64,000 bases of DNA from Asticcacaulis excentricus (GTDB taxonomy: Bacteria; Pseudomonadota; Alphaproteobacteria; Caulobacterales; Caulobacteraceae), in contig NZ_AP018829.1 of NCBI RefSeq assembly GCF_003966695.1, positions 227,368 to 291,367 on the forward strand. The letters are read 5' to 3'. Of this stretch, positions 1-8,796 are shown in pieces. Below the pieces are notes generated by a model. It made no database searches. It had not been told where the DNA came from and worked only from the letters and a program-made list of their open reading frames with translations. Numbering within the stretch: the stretch's first letter is position 1; the number at the start of each line of letters is the position of its first letter. Both the position numbers and the translations under genes were made by a program.

Positions 1-192
1 TGCCACGGTCAGTTGCCGGTTGGCGTCGTAATAGGCGACGTACAGATGCGTCTTCGACACCGCCATGGCAAAGCGTGCGCTATGGCCTGACCAGACGCGA
101 TCAATCGCTTCGGGCGGGGCCGAAGGCGGCGTCTGGGCGATCGCCGTCGTCGCGAGCAAAGCACTCAGGAGAAGGGTGGATAAGGCACGCAT
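1..192 (-). CDS. BNR_4-like secreted protein, 5' part only
   Basis: The first 64 codons of a minus-strand gene that runs off the left edge. It starts with a signal peptide (MRALSTLLLSALLATTAIAQ) followed by a segment reading DRVWSGHSARFAMAV and later VAYYDANRQLTVA. The W-S-G-H start and the AYYDxxRxxTVA phrase are what I associate with BNR-repeat proteins of the BNR_4 family, a seven-bladed propeller fold that includes polysaccharide lyases. It lies downstream of the two receptors on the same strand, so it is probably the enzyme that serves them. Substrate cannot be told from this fragment. Confidence 0.6.
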   Translation of the reverse strand, partial: MRALSTLLLSALLATTAIAQTPPSAPPEAIDRVWSGHSARFAMAVSKTHLYVAYYDANRQLTVA

Positions 193-230
193 AAGGTAAC
201 TGTCCTGTGTGTGAACGCTGTACCAAGAAC

Positions 231-252
231 GGGGCCGCCCTGAGACGGCCCC
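231..252 (-). terminator. Hairpin after the TonB receptor
   Basis: GGGGCCG and CGGCCCC form a 7-bp GC stem with an 8-base loop just downstream of the receptor stop on the minus strand. The following minus-strand bases are GTTCTTGG, so the U-tract is weak. It may limit read-through into the BNR_4-like gene. Confidence 0.5.
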
Positions 253-262
253 TTAGCTTGGG

Positions 263-3208
263 TTAAAAAGTAGCCCGTACGCTGACTTGGAAGGTCCGCC
301 CGTCATAATCGACGCGACGCACCTTACGCTCATCGCCTTCAAACTCTGTGCGCTTTTCGTCGGTCAGGTTGAAGGCATCCAGACCGATGGTGATACGGCT
401 GGTGAGGTTATAGGAGGCGGACAGGTCAAACTGTCCGCGCGCCTTGACCGAGCGGGCCGCACCGGCAAAGGTGCCGCCGGCCGCCAGATCATAGACATCG
501 CGGTAGTTATAGACGGCCCGCACACCAAACTGATCTGTCTCATAGAAAACGATCAGGTTGGCGGCGTTTCGCGACACACCCGGCAGGACCGCCGAAGCGC
601 CATTGACCGTCTTGCCATTGACGTCGGCGTAGGAATAGTTGAACGCGCCGCCCAGCTTGTCAAACGGGGCCGGCAGGAAGTCGAGATTTTGCTGAATGGT
701 CAGCTCGGCCCCGGTCACTTCCAGCGGCGTCGGTGAGTTGATCGCCCCATCGACATTGATCTGCGCCCGCGTACCCGCCGGGGTGTTCAGCGAACTGTAG
801 CAGAGGTCGCCGTTCACCGACCACGTCCCCAACCCCAGACCATAGCCATCCGCCGGGCACAGCAGGGCATCGCGGGTTTCAGCCTGAATCTGTCCCTTGA
901 TCTCCTTCTTGTAAAGGGCGAGCCCGATCAGGCCATTGCGGCGATTATACCATTCAAAGGACACATCGTAGGAGTTGGAGGTATAGGGTTCGATCTCCAC
1001 GCGCCCAAGGGCGATATTATAACCATCGACCGTCGGCGTGACCGTCGTTGAAATGGGGGAAATGTCGCGTGGATTGGGGCGCACAAAGGTTTTGTAAGCG
1101 CCCAGGCGCACCACAAAGTTTTCAGCGACATCGGCGGCCAGAAGCATCGACGGCAGCGTATTGCTATATTCCGTTTCCCGCTCGTTCAGCTTGAAGGTCG
1201 CCGTCAGGCCGCTGCCGGTCCGATCCAGCGAGGTAATCTTCTGCTTGGTGTTCTCCTGACGCACACCCACATGGCCGCGCAGGCGGATGCCGAGCACCTC
1301 GGCATCGACCTTACCCATCAGATAGGCCACATTGACATCATCCGACTTGGTGAAGTTATTGCCCGTGAAATTGCCATCGGCCGGATCATTGACCCAGCCA
1401 CCATTGGTCAGGCGCTGACCCGGCAGCAGGGTCACCGGTTGCAGGCGCGACACGGCATAGTCGAAATCGACCGTCTGCCAGTTCTTCAGATAGCCATCGG
1501 CCTTGCCACCGAAAAAGTCATCGGCAAAGGCGCTGCGGACCACAAAGCGGCTGTCGATATTCTGGCTCTGCACGCCGACGGCGCTGGCGCGGTAACCGGT
1601 CGATGAGTATTCGCTGGCTTCCGAGCGCAGACCGAACTGCACGCTGGACAGCCAGGACGATTCAACAAAGCGCTCGATATCGGCCTGAACGGTGCGGACC
1701 GAGTTCTTGGCGGCGGAATCGCTGCCGGCCACAATGAAGCGGTTCAGATTGCCGTTGATCAGTTCCGGACCGGAAGGCGGCGTATTGGGGCTGGCCCACG
1801 GACCGGACGTATCGGTGACCAGAGGGGTGGTCTGGTTGAAAGCCAGGCGGAAGGCTTCGATGTCGGAGCCACCGCTGAACAGGTTGCCCGTCAGGCCGTT
1901 ACCTACCCCTGACGTCCCCAGCGGCTTGGCCGGGTTGCGCACGTCCAGTTGGCTTTGGTACGCAAAGTTTTCCGCCTCCGAATAGCCGAAGGCCCCGTTG
2001 ATGCGCCACGTCTTGTTGCGGAACTCCGCCGACAGATGCACCCCGTTGGTCATCTGCTTGAACGATTCCTTGCGATAGGAGGCGTAAACGCGCGGATTGG
2101 TAAACTTGTACTGATCGACATAGTAGCGCCCGTCCGCCTGCTTATACGGCGTGATGGTCGGGTCGATAATGGTATTGGCGTCCCGGAAGTCGATATCGAG
2201 AATGTCGGTGCCGGTCAGCGGCATGTCGCGGTTGCTGTAGAAATAGGTGCCGTTGACGCGCAGATTGTCATTGACCTTGTATTCGCCGCCGATGACGCCG
2301 GTGAGAAGCTCGCCTTCGTTGTATTTGACGCCTTGACGGACATCCGAGGGCAGAAGGACGCCGGTCTTCGACTTGGCCCCCGTGCCGCCTGCGGCACAGA
2401 CATTACCGGCCGCGCACGATCCGTTGGCTTCAAACGGCGCGTAGTAGTCGGCGAAACGGCTGGCAAAGCCCGGCGTCGTGGTCGCCGAAAGCGTCGTATA
2501 TTGCGGGAAATGGAGAGAGTCGCGGCGGAAGTTTTCCTTGCGATAGGCGATGGTACCGAACACAGCGAGGCGGTCATTGAGGAAATGCCGCGTGCCCCCC
2601 AGCGTGACCGAAGGCGTCACATAGTCGCCGAGCGTATTATATTCGGTGCTCACCTTGGCAAAGGCGCCGTCCTTACGGCTGAGCGCCGGTTGGATCTGAA
2701 GGTCGATATTGCCGCTGATGCCGCCCGACTGGTCCGCCGCCGACACCGACTTGATCACCGAGATGGCGCTGAAAATATCCGAGTTGAACGCCCCCAGAGG
2801 CGCGGCCCCGCCCAGCACCGGCGAAGCGAAATTCATCCCGTTCAGCGTAATCTTGGCATAGCTGCCCGGCAGGCCACGCAGGTTGATCGAGGCATTGCGC
2901 GAATCCTCTTCGCGATTGACCTGAATGCCAGGGATACGTTGCAGGGCTTCACCGACGTTGAGATCCGGGAAACGGCCCAGACCGTCCGACGAAATACTGT
3001 CCGAAACCCCGACCGCCGAGCGTTTCATACGCAGCGCGTCGGCATAGCTCTTGCGAAAGCCCGTGACCACGACCGTTTCCGTTTGATCCTTGGGGGCAGA
3101 GGCCGTCGGGGATGTCGCCTCCTGCGCAAATGCCGGGGCTGTCACTAGGGCTAACAGGCTGACCGAGGCGCACAGCGCCGCGCCCGCCCGGGGGCTGACC
3201 TTTTTCAT
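263..3208 (-). CDS. TonB-dependent receptor without STN domain
   Basis: Outer-membrane active transporter of 981 residues. Residues 1-29 are a signal peptide ending AFAQ. A TonB-box-like ETVVVTGF follows at about 44-51, then a plug domain (about 60-190) with the LNRGLPG-type phrase INLRGLPGSYAKITLNG, then a beta-barrel that ends in a C-terminal Phe (VSVRATF). Length and lineage fit the large carbohydrate-type receptors of Caulobacterales. It lies 144 bp downstream of the STN-containing receptor and is clearly its paralogue: both carry YADA, GVSD-ISSDGLGRFPDLN and a shared barrel pattern. It lacks the signalling domain, so it is probably the transport partner of the same regulon. The substrate is unknown; the neighbouring lyase-like gene suggests a plant oligosaccharide. 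Confidence 0.9.
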   Translation of the reverse strand: MKKVSPRAGAALCASVSLLALVTAPAFAQEATSPTASAPKDQTETVVVTGFRKSYADALRMKRSAVGVSDSISSDGLGRFPDLNVGEALQRIPGIQVNREEDSRNASINLRGLPGSYAKITLNGMNFASPVLGGAAPLGAFNSDIFSAISVIKSVSAADQSGGISGNIDLQIQPALSRKDGAFAKVSTEYNTLGDYVTPSVTLGGTRHFLNDRLAVFGTIAYRKENFRRDSLHFPQYTTLSATTTPGFASRFADYYAPFEANGSCAAGNVCAAGGTGAKSKTGVLLPSDVRQGVKYNEGELLTGVIGGEYKVNDNLRVNGTYFYSNRDMPLTGTDILDIDFRDANTIIDPTITPYKQADGRYYVDQYKFTNPRVYASYRKESFKQMTNGVHLSAEFRNKTWRINGAFGYSEAENFAYQSQLDVRNPAKPLGTSGVGNGLTGNLFSGGSDIEAFRLAFNQTTPLVTDTSGPWASPNTPPSGPELINGNLNRFIVAGSDSAAKNSVRTVQADIERFVESSWLSSVQFGLRSEASEYSSTGYRASAVGVQSQNIDSRFVVRSAFADDFFGGKADGYLKNWQTVDFDYAVSRLQPVTLLPGQRLTNGGWVNDPADGNFTGNNFTKSDDVNVAYLMGKVDAEVLGIRLRGHVGVRQENTKQKITSLDRTGSGLTATFKLNERETEYSNTLPSMLLAADVAENFVVRLGAYKTFVRPNPRDISPISTTVTPTVDGYNIALGRVEIEPYTSNSYDVSFEWYNRRNGLIGLALYKKEIKGQIQAETRDALLCPADGYGLGLGTWSVNGDLCYSSLNTPAGTRAQINVDGAINSPTPLEVTGAELTIQQNLDFLPAPFDKLGGAFNYSYADVNGKTVNGASAVLPGVSRNAANLIVFYETDQFGVRAVYNYRDVYDLAAGGTFAGAARSVKARGQFDLSASYNLTSRITIGLDAFNLTDEKRTEFEGDERKVRRVDYDGRTFQVSVRATF

Positions 3209-3352
3209 GAGTATTTCCTCGTCTGGGTTTATAAATTGTCTGAAAAAGAGGCACTGGTCCCCTTTCTGACTGTCCCAACGAGTGGCCTAAAAATTTCCGC
3301 CAAAAATTTTTGACAAAAATGACAGAAAGTAAAAAGGCCTGACTAAAAAGGT

Positions 3353-6300
3353 TTAAAACTGCGCGCGCACATTCAGACTCAGGGTGCGCCCGTCATAATC
3401 ATTGACGCGGGGCAGGCGCGGATCGCTCTGAAACTGTGAACGGCGCGCATCGCTCAGATTGAAAGCATCGAGCGAGACGGTAAAACCAGACTTCAGGCGA
3501 TAGGAGGCCGAGGCATCGACCTGCCCGCGCGATTTGACGCGGCTGGACGAGCCGAAAAAGGTGTTGACCCCGGCAAGGGTATATTCGTCGCGATAATTAT
3601 AGACGACGCGCACCCCAAATCGCGGCGTTTCATAATAGCCGATCAGATTATAGGTCCGTTCGGAAACGCCCGGCAGCACCGAACGGGTGCCATCGGCGAC
3701 GCGACCGGCCACGCGCGTATAGGCCAGATTGGCCACACCCCCCAGATACCGCCACGCCCCCGGCAGGAAGTCGAAGGTTTGCTGCACGCTCAGTTCAAGT
3801 CCATCGACGGTAAGCGGACTGTCCTGATTGAAATTGCCGCTGGCGGTTATGACGGCGGGCTGTCCGTTTACGAACTGATCACTCAGGCATTGGCCCCCTT
3901 CAATGCGCAGGTGCCCCAGACCAAAGGCGGTGGCGTCCGCCGGACACAGGCGCTCCAGCCGCCATTCCGGCGCGATCAGATTGGTGATCCGTTTGCGAAA
4001 CAGGGCCAGCGATACCAGACTGCCGGGCCTGTTATACCATTCCAGCGACAGGTCCTGCGCATTGGACGTATAGGGTCTGAGATCGTAGCCGCCATAGACG
4101 ATCGCATAGCCATTGGACGTCGCCGAAACGCTGGTGGCCGGGCTGAGATTTCGGGGCTGCGGCCGCGAAAACGTCTTGTAGGCCGCCAGACGCAGCACCA
4201 GATCATCGCGTAACCCGGCGCGAATCTGTACGGAGGGCAGCCACTGGCTGTGGGTCTGGGTAAAGGTGGCGGGCTGATAGCCCACCTCACCCGTGCGGCG
4301 CTCCTGACGATTGAGCGTTGTAATGACCTGCTGCGTTGCCTCATGGCGCGTGCCCCACAAAAGGGTCAGCGGCAGGGCAGATACGCGGCTCTGGAACTCA
4401 CCCTGAAGAAAGACCGCCCGCGTCTCGGTGGCGACGGTGAAATTGTTCGAGGCGTAGTAGGTGTTGTAGGGATCGTTGATCCAGCCGGTGGGATTGAGCT
4501 GATCCGAGGGTGACACTTGCAGCGGCCGCAGTCGCGCGGCCGTGCGGGCAAAGTCCGCCTGACGAAAGCCGGTGAGATGGCCAGGGGCCACGCCACCGAA
4601 GAAGTCGCGGATGCCGCTGTCGCCCAGCAAGCTGTCGTCAATCGCGTCCACGCGAATGCCCTTGGCGCTTGTGCGGTAACCTTCGGAGGCAAACACCGTG
4701 CGTTCAAACCGCACGCCGCCGCTGAGGGCTTCCAGCCCGGCTACGCCGATCCGCTGCCGCGCATCGAACTGCGCGGCATCGAGACGGTTATCGGCATAGC
4801 CGGAGCTGCCCGACACCACGATCTGATCACCCTGCGCGTTCTGGTGAAAGGAGGCGTTGGCGGGGCCAAGCCATTGCCAGGGACCCGGCGTTACGACAAT
4901 CGCCGCGCTGTTAAGCGAGAGGCGGTAATCGGCGATATCGGGGCCCCCCGACTGAAGCGTGCCGCTCAACCCGTTGTCAGGCCGCGCCGCTGTGCGCCAG
5001 TCAATCTGCGTCTGCTCATAGACATTGCGGCCGCGTGAGGTGACCAGCGTCCCCGTCAGGGTCGTGCGTTCCGAAGCCCACGCCACACGGCTGTCCACGC
5101 TCCACGCCTGTTGTTGGGCGGGTTCGGAGCGCGAGGAAAGATTGACCTGTGGTGTGGCGAAGCTGAACTGATCGACATAGGCCGTACCGCCGGGCAACCG
5201 CGCGACGCCCACCTGAGGCACCACCTGACCGCCCTTGGGCCGCAGGTCGATTTCGACCAGATCCAGATGATTTTCGTCAAGCCGTCTCTGCGTAAAAAAA
5301 CCGCTGATCCCAAAGGTCAGGCGACCGCGCCGGTATTGCCCCCCCAGCGCCGTCGAAAACAGCCGGCCACTGTTATAGCGCGTGACCTGCCGGATATCCG
5401 ACGGAAACAGCACGCCGGATTGCCCCAGACGCCCCGTGCCGACCTGACTGCACACATGTCCTGAGCGACAGGTGCCATCGGCGGCATAGGGTGCGTAGTA
5501 GTCTGCGTAAAGACTGGCAAAATCGGCGGTATCTTCGCTTAAGGGCGTGTACTGAAAGACGATGGAATCGCGCCGGAAACGTTCGCGCTTATAGGCCAGA
5601 GTGGCGTAAAGCCCCAGAGACTCGCTCAGGCGGGCATTGTAGCCAAGACTGAACGCCGGTGTCAGGCTTTTGCCGAGATCGTTATATTCCCACGACAGCC
5701 GGGCCTGTCCGCCGGGCTTGCGGCTGAGGGCGGGCTGAATCTCCAGATCCATATTGCCGCTCAAGCCGCCGGAGGCATCGCCCGGCCCCAGGGTTTTTAC
5801 GACCCTGATCGACGTAAAGATGTCGGAATGAAAGGCCCCCAGCGGGGTCGAACTGTCCAGCACAGGATCGGCAAAGGCCTGCCCGTTAATGGTGATGCGG
5901 GCATAGGTGCCGGGCAGCCCCCGCAGATTGACCGTTGCCGATCGCGCATCGGCCTCGCGATTGATCTGCACGCCGGTGATCCTCTGCGCCGCCTCACCAA
6001 TATTGAGATCGGGAAACCGCCCCAGACCGTCCGAAGAGATGGCATCCGAAACACCCACTGCCGTGCGCTTGATCTGCACGGCATCGGCATAGCTGCGCCG
6101 GAAGCCGGTGACCACGATCAGGGCAGGCGGCGTCTCGACAACGGGCTCCGGCACGGGCGCTGAAATCGCCTGCCGCACGATCAGGGCCGTCTCGCTGCCC
6201 TTGCGCCGCAGGGTGAGCGGCGTCCCGGCCAACAGGCGCGCCAGCGCCGTTTCGGGGGCCATTTTACCGCGCACAGAGGGGGTGTCGATCCCGTCAAGGT

Positions 6301-6484
6301 CGCTGCTATTGGCCAGAATTTGCCAGCCAGACTGCCGCGCAAAGCGCATGACGGACTCAGGCGCCGGCCCCGCCGGTATATCAAAAGGTTTTTCCTGAGA
6401 CTGAGTCTGGGCCTGCACAGCGGACACGCTGAGGCCCAGCCACAGAAGACTGGCCGACAACCCCGATTTGCAAAAGGGGACCAT
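3353..6484 (-). CDS. TonB-dependent transducer with N-terminal STN domain
   Basis: FecA-type outer-membrane receptor of 1043 residues. A signal peptide (about 1-26) is followed by an STN domain (about 31-105: FDIPAGPAPESVMRFARQSG through LARLLAGTPLTLRR), which in this family contacts the periplasmic part of a FecR protein. Next come a TonB box (IVVTGF, about 123-128), a plug with NLRGLPGTYARITING, and a barrel ending in Phe (LNVRAQF). The gene sits 83 bp downstream of the FecR gene, giving the classical sigma / anti-sigma / transducer order. Binding of the ligand outside should activate the upstream sigma factor. Ferric siderophore uptake is the textbook role, but the sequence resembles carbohydrate receptors, and the next gene is a BNR protein, so an oligosaccharide ligand is at least as likely. 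Confidence 0.9.
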   Translation of the reverse strand: MVPFCKSGLSASLLWLGLSVSAVQAQTQSQEKPFDIPAGPAPESVMRFARQSGWQILANSSDLDGIDTPSVRGKMAPETALARLLAGTPLTLRRKGSETALIVRQAISAPVPEPVVETPPALIVVTGFRRSYADAVQIKRTAVGVSDAISSDGLGRFPDLNIGEAAQRITGVQINREADARSATVNLRGLPGTYARITINGQAFADPVLDSSTPLGAFHSDIFTSIRVVKTLGPGDASGGLSGNMDLEIQPALSRKPGGQARLSWEYNDLGKSLTPAFSLGYNARLSESLGLYATLAYKRERFRRDSIVFQYTPLSEDTADFASLYADYYAPYAADGTCRSGHVCSQVGTGRLGQSGVLFPSDIRQVTRYNSGRLFSTALGGQYRRGRLTFGISGFFTQRRLDENHLDLVEIDLRPKGGQVVPQVGVARLPGGTAYVDQFSFATPQVNLSSRSEPAQQQAWSVDSRVAWASERTTLTGTLVTSRGRNVYEQTQIDWRTAARPDNGLSGTLQSGGPDIADYRLSLNSAAIVVTPGPWQWLGPANASFHQNAQGDQIVVSGSSGYADNRLDAAQFDARQRIGVAGLEALSGGVRFERTVFASEGYRTSAKGIRVDAIDDSLLGDSGIRDFFGGVAPGHLTGFRQADFARTAARLRPLQVSPSDQLNPTGWINDPYNTYYASNNFTVATETRAVFLQGEFQSRVSALPLTLLWGTRHEATQQVITTLNRQERRTGEVGYQPATFTQTHSQWLPSVQIRAGLRDDLVLRLAAYKTFSRPQPRNLSPATSVSATSNGYAIVYGGYDLRPYTSNAQDLSLEWYNRPGSLVSLALFRKRITNLIAPEWRLERLCPADATAFGLGHLRIEGGQCLSDQFVNGQPAVITASGNFNQDSPLTVDGLELSVQQTFDFLPGAWRYLGGVANLAYTRVAGRVADGTRSVLPGVSERTYNLIGYYETPRFGVRVVYNYRDEYTLAGVNTFFGSSSRVKSRGQVDASASYRLKSGFTVSLDAFNLSDARRSQFQSDPRLPRVNDYDGRTLSLNVRAQF

Positions 6485-6567
6485 CCTGCGGTGCCCTCAC
6501 CCGTCGTTTGTTATTATAGCCGCAACGATAGAGCACCGGCCGCCTTTCCACAATCCGGGAGAGGTGT

Positions 6568-7521
6568 CTAATCCGGACGGCGGCCAATATCGATGCGGTC
6601 CGCCGATACGCTGACGGGCACCCCCATCAGCTCATGCACGTTTTCGGCAAACTTTTCCGGTTGGCTGAGCCCGTACTGACCCACCAGCTTGCGCCGCGAC
6701 AGCGCTGGGTCGGCAATATAGATCTTGGTGCGGTTATAGCGATTGAATTCCTCTGCCGCCTCGGCCAGCGACTGATTGGCCAGAACGATGCGGCCTTCGC
6801 GCCACGCCAGCTTACGCGACACCTCGGACGGGTCTGAGCGCACGGACACGGCGTTCTGAGCGATGTGCCCCGCCTCACCCGCCCGAAGCCTTGTGGACGT
6901 GCCGTTCTCGGTGACTTCCACCACCCCCTCGGTGACGAGCACCTCTGCCCCCTCGCCGCGCAAGCGGACGCTGAAGGCTGTGCCGACCGCACGCACGGAG
7001 ACGGAACCGGCAGTGACGACAAACGGGCGTTGAGGGTTTTTGGCGACCTGAAACAGCGCCTCGCCCTTCACCAGCGTCACCTGACGCCGCTCTGGCGTCA
7101 TCCTGACCTCTATACGGCTATCGCTGTTCAGGCTGACCAGCGAGCGGTCTTCGAGCGGATGATTGCTGATTTCGCCCAGACCGGTCTCAAGAACAAGCGT
7201 TGCCACCGGTGTCTGAAATGCCCGCAATCCGACAAAGGCGGCCGCCGCACAGGCGGCGATCGCCCCGCCCATGACGAGACGCCGATCGGGACGCCAGCCG
7301 CTTCGTTTCACTGCGACCGGTAAAACCATCGGTGGCGTGAGGTCGGTATCCATCGCGGCCTGATCCAGTCGCTGCCACAGGGCCTGTGCGCGCAGATACG
7401 CCCCCTGTTCGCGCGTACCCCGGTCGTACCAGTCGTTAAACGCCTGCTGAAGTTCCTCGTTCAACGGGCCTGACGCCTGTCGCACCACCCAGTCGAGGGC
7501 CTGTTCGTCAATACGGGACAT
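6568..7521 (-). CDS. FecR-family anti-sigma factor
   Basis: Inner-membrane regulator of 317 residues. The N-terminus (DEQALDWVVRQASG, then WYDRGTREQGAYLRAQALW) is the DUF4880-type sigma-binding part. A single membrane segment lies near residues 80-100 (MGGAIAACAAAAFVGL). The periplasmic FecR domain follows (SLVSLNSDSRIEV, GEALFQVAKNPQRPFVV, VRAVGTAFSV), and the C-terminus (about 245-310) has the secretin-like fold that meets the STN domain of the receptor. Its start overlaps the end of the sigma-factor gene by 14 bp, which suggests translational coupling and fixed stoichiometry. Confidence 0.93.
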   Translation of the reverse strand: MSRIDEQALDWVVRQASGPLNEELQQAFNDWYDRGTREQGAYLRAQALWQRLDQAAMDTDLTPPMVLPVAVKRSGWRPDRRLVMGGAIAACAAAAFVGLRAFQTPVATLVLETGLGEISNHPLEDRSLVSLNSDSRIEVRMTPERRQVTLVKGEALFQVAKNPQRPFVVTAGSVSVRAVGTAFSVRLRGEGAEVLVTEGVVEVTENGTSTRLRAGEAGHIAQNAVSVRSDPSEVSRKLAWREGRIVLANQSLAEAAEEFNRYNRTKIYIADPALSRRKLVGQYGLSQPEKFAENVHELMGVPVSVSADRIDIGRRPD

Positions 7522-8101
7522 GGTCGGCGGTCTCAGGGCCAGACGGTTGCCCGCCGGCGCTTGCTGACAGTCCGGAGCCGGCGGCAGGCCCCTGCGCCAC
7601 CAGAGCGGAAATGATCCGCATCCCCTTCATGGTTTCCTTTTCGACGATGTTCTCCGACAGGCCCAGACGCGCCGCCGTTTCGGCCTGCGACAGGCCCTGC
7701 ACTTTTCGCAGACGGAATACGTCCTGACAGCGACCGGGCAGGCTGGCGATAACCCCCAGTGCCCAGCGCAATTCAGACCGCAGAGCGGTCACCCGCTCGG
7801 GTCCGGGCTGCGTGTCGGCGATCAGTTCGTCCATATTGGGCATCGCGCCAATCTTTACAATCTGGTCGCGGCGGACCTGGTCGATAATGAGGTTGCGCGC
7901 GGTCTGGAACAGATAGCCGCGCGGGTCATGGATATGGTCGGTTGACGTCAGTTTCAGCAAACGAAAATAGACGTCCTGAATGAGGTCGTCCAGATCCTCC
8001 GCACTGCGGCAAAAGCGTCGGACCTTGGTACGCAGCTCGGCCTCATAAGGGAGAATCTCGGAACTCACCCAGGAGACGATTTCCGGGTCAGCCCCGCGCA
8101 T
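7508..8101 (-). CDS. ECF RNA polymerase sigma factor, FecI type
   Basis: Cytoplasmic sigma factor of about 197 residues. Region 2 is visible as EDLDDLIQDVYFRLLKL and RGYLFQTARNLIIDQVRR. Region 4 is visible as LRKVQGLSQAETAARLGLS, followed by ENIVEKETMKGM. I chose the ATG at 8101 (MRGADPEI) because AGGAG lies eight bases upstream; an in-frame ATG 24 bases earlier has no such site. It is the first gene of the sigma/anti-sigma/transducer set and should direct transcription of the receptor genes downstream. The C-terminal 20 residues (GSGLSASAGGQ) look disordered. Confidence 0.93.
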   Translation of the reverse strand: MRGADPEIVSWVSSEILPYEAELRTKVRRFCRSAEDLDDLIQDVYFRLLKLTSTDHIHDPRGYLFQTARNLIIDQVRRDQIVKIGAMPNMDELIADTQPGPERVTALRSELRWALGVIASLPGRCQDVFRLRKVQGLSQAETAARLGLSENIVEKETMKGMRIISALVAQGPAAGSGLSASAGGQPSGPETADHVPY

Positions 8102-8262
8102 AGCGGTGGCTCCTGTGGTGTACAACGGGCGAGGTAAATATTTCCGCCGTCAAATGCGCACACGCCCCCATTATTTTCAGGCCCTGCTCAGTCCGCAGGG
8201 TAATGCGGTAGGTCCGCAGCGTAAACGGGGCTGCACAGGAAGTGGCAACATAAGACCTCCGC

Positions 8263-8706
8263 CTATTCAAGGGGCACCGCGGCCACGGCGGCCCGCGCGC
8301 AGGTGTCGGCCAGCCCATGATCGGTATCGGCAACGGCCAGACCGCCAACCAGCCGACCGCCCTTATACAGCGGCAGGGAACCGCCATGCGCATTATACTG
8401 GTCCGCATGGGCGGCGATAAAGGTCGCAAAATCGCTATCGGTCTTTTCACGCTGTTCCAGTTCGGCTCCGGAGGCGGCGTATTTTACCGCTGTCGCCGCC
8501 TTGCGCGGGGCCGCCACGGGGGCCTTTGGCGAGCCGTCGGCGCGCAGAATGACAACGGGAACGCCCTGCGCATCGACGACCGCTGCGCTCACCGCCGCCC
8601 CACGGGACTCGCAGGCCACTAGGGCAGCCCTGGCCAGATCCATAGACCGGGACAGCGGCAGGTCAGACACAACCGCTGACGAACTCAGGAGCGCAAAAAC
8701 AATCAT
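8263..8706 (-). CDS. GlcG/HbpS-family (DUF336) protein
   Basis: A 147-residue protein with the full GlcG/HbpS fold pattern: LDLARAALVACESRG near the start, VVDAQGVPVVILRADG, AAPRKAATAVKYAASGAEL, and a glycine-rich end (HGGSLPLYKGGRLVGGLAVADTD). Family members bind heme or small organic ligands. A short hydrophobic N-terminus (MIVFALLSSSAVVS) may be a signal peptide. It lies 161 bp upstream of the sigma-factor gene on the same strand, so it could be co-transcribed with or sense a ligand for the signalling locus. The exact ligand is not evident from sequence. Confidence 0.85.
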   Translation of the reverse strand: MIVFALLSSSAVVSDLPLSRSMDLARAALVACESRGAAVSAAVVDAQGVPVVILRADGSPKAPVAAPRKAATAVKYAASGAELEQREKTDSDFATFIAAHADQYNAHGGSLPLYKGGRLVGGLAVADTDHGLADTCARAAVAAVPLE

Positions 8707-8754
8707 AAGAGTCTCACTCAGGCGTGACGCAACGGGACAAAAGCATACACAAAA

Positions 8755-8789
8755 GGCAGGGCCCGCCGTAGAAGACGCCGGGCCCTGCC
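8755..8789 (-). terminator. Terminator of the 8.8-11.7 kb receptor gene
   Basis: A strong hairpin with an 11-bp core, GGCAGGGCCCG pairing with CGGGCCCTGCC, lies eight bases after the receptor stop. On the minus strand it is followed by TTTTGTG, consistent with intrinsic termination. Confidence 0.75.
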
Positions 8790-8796
8790 CCTCTCC

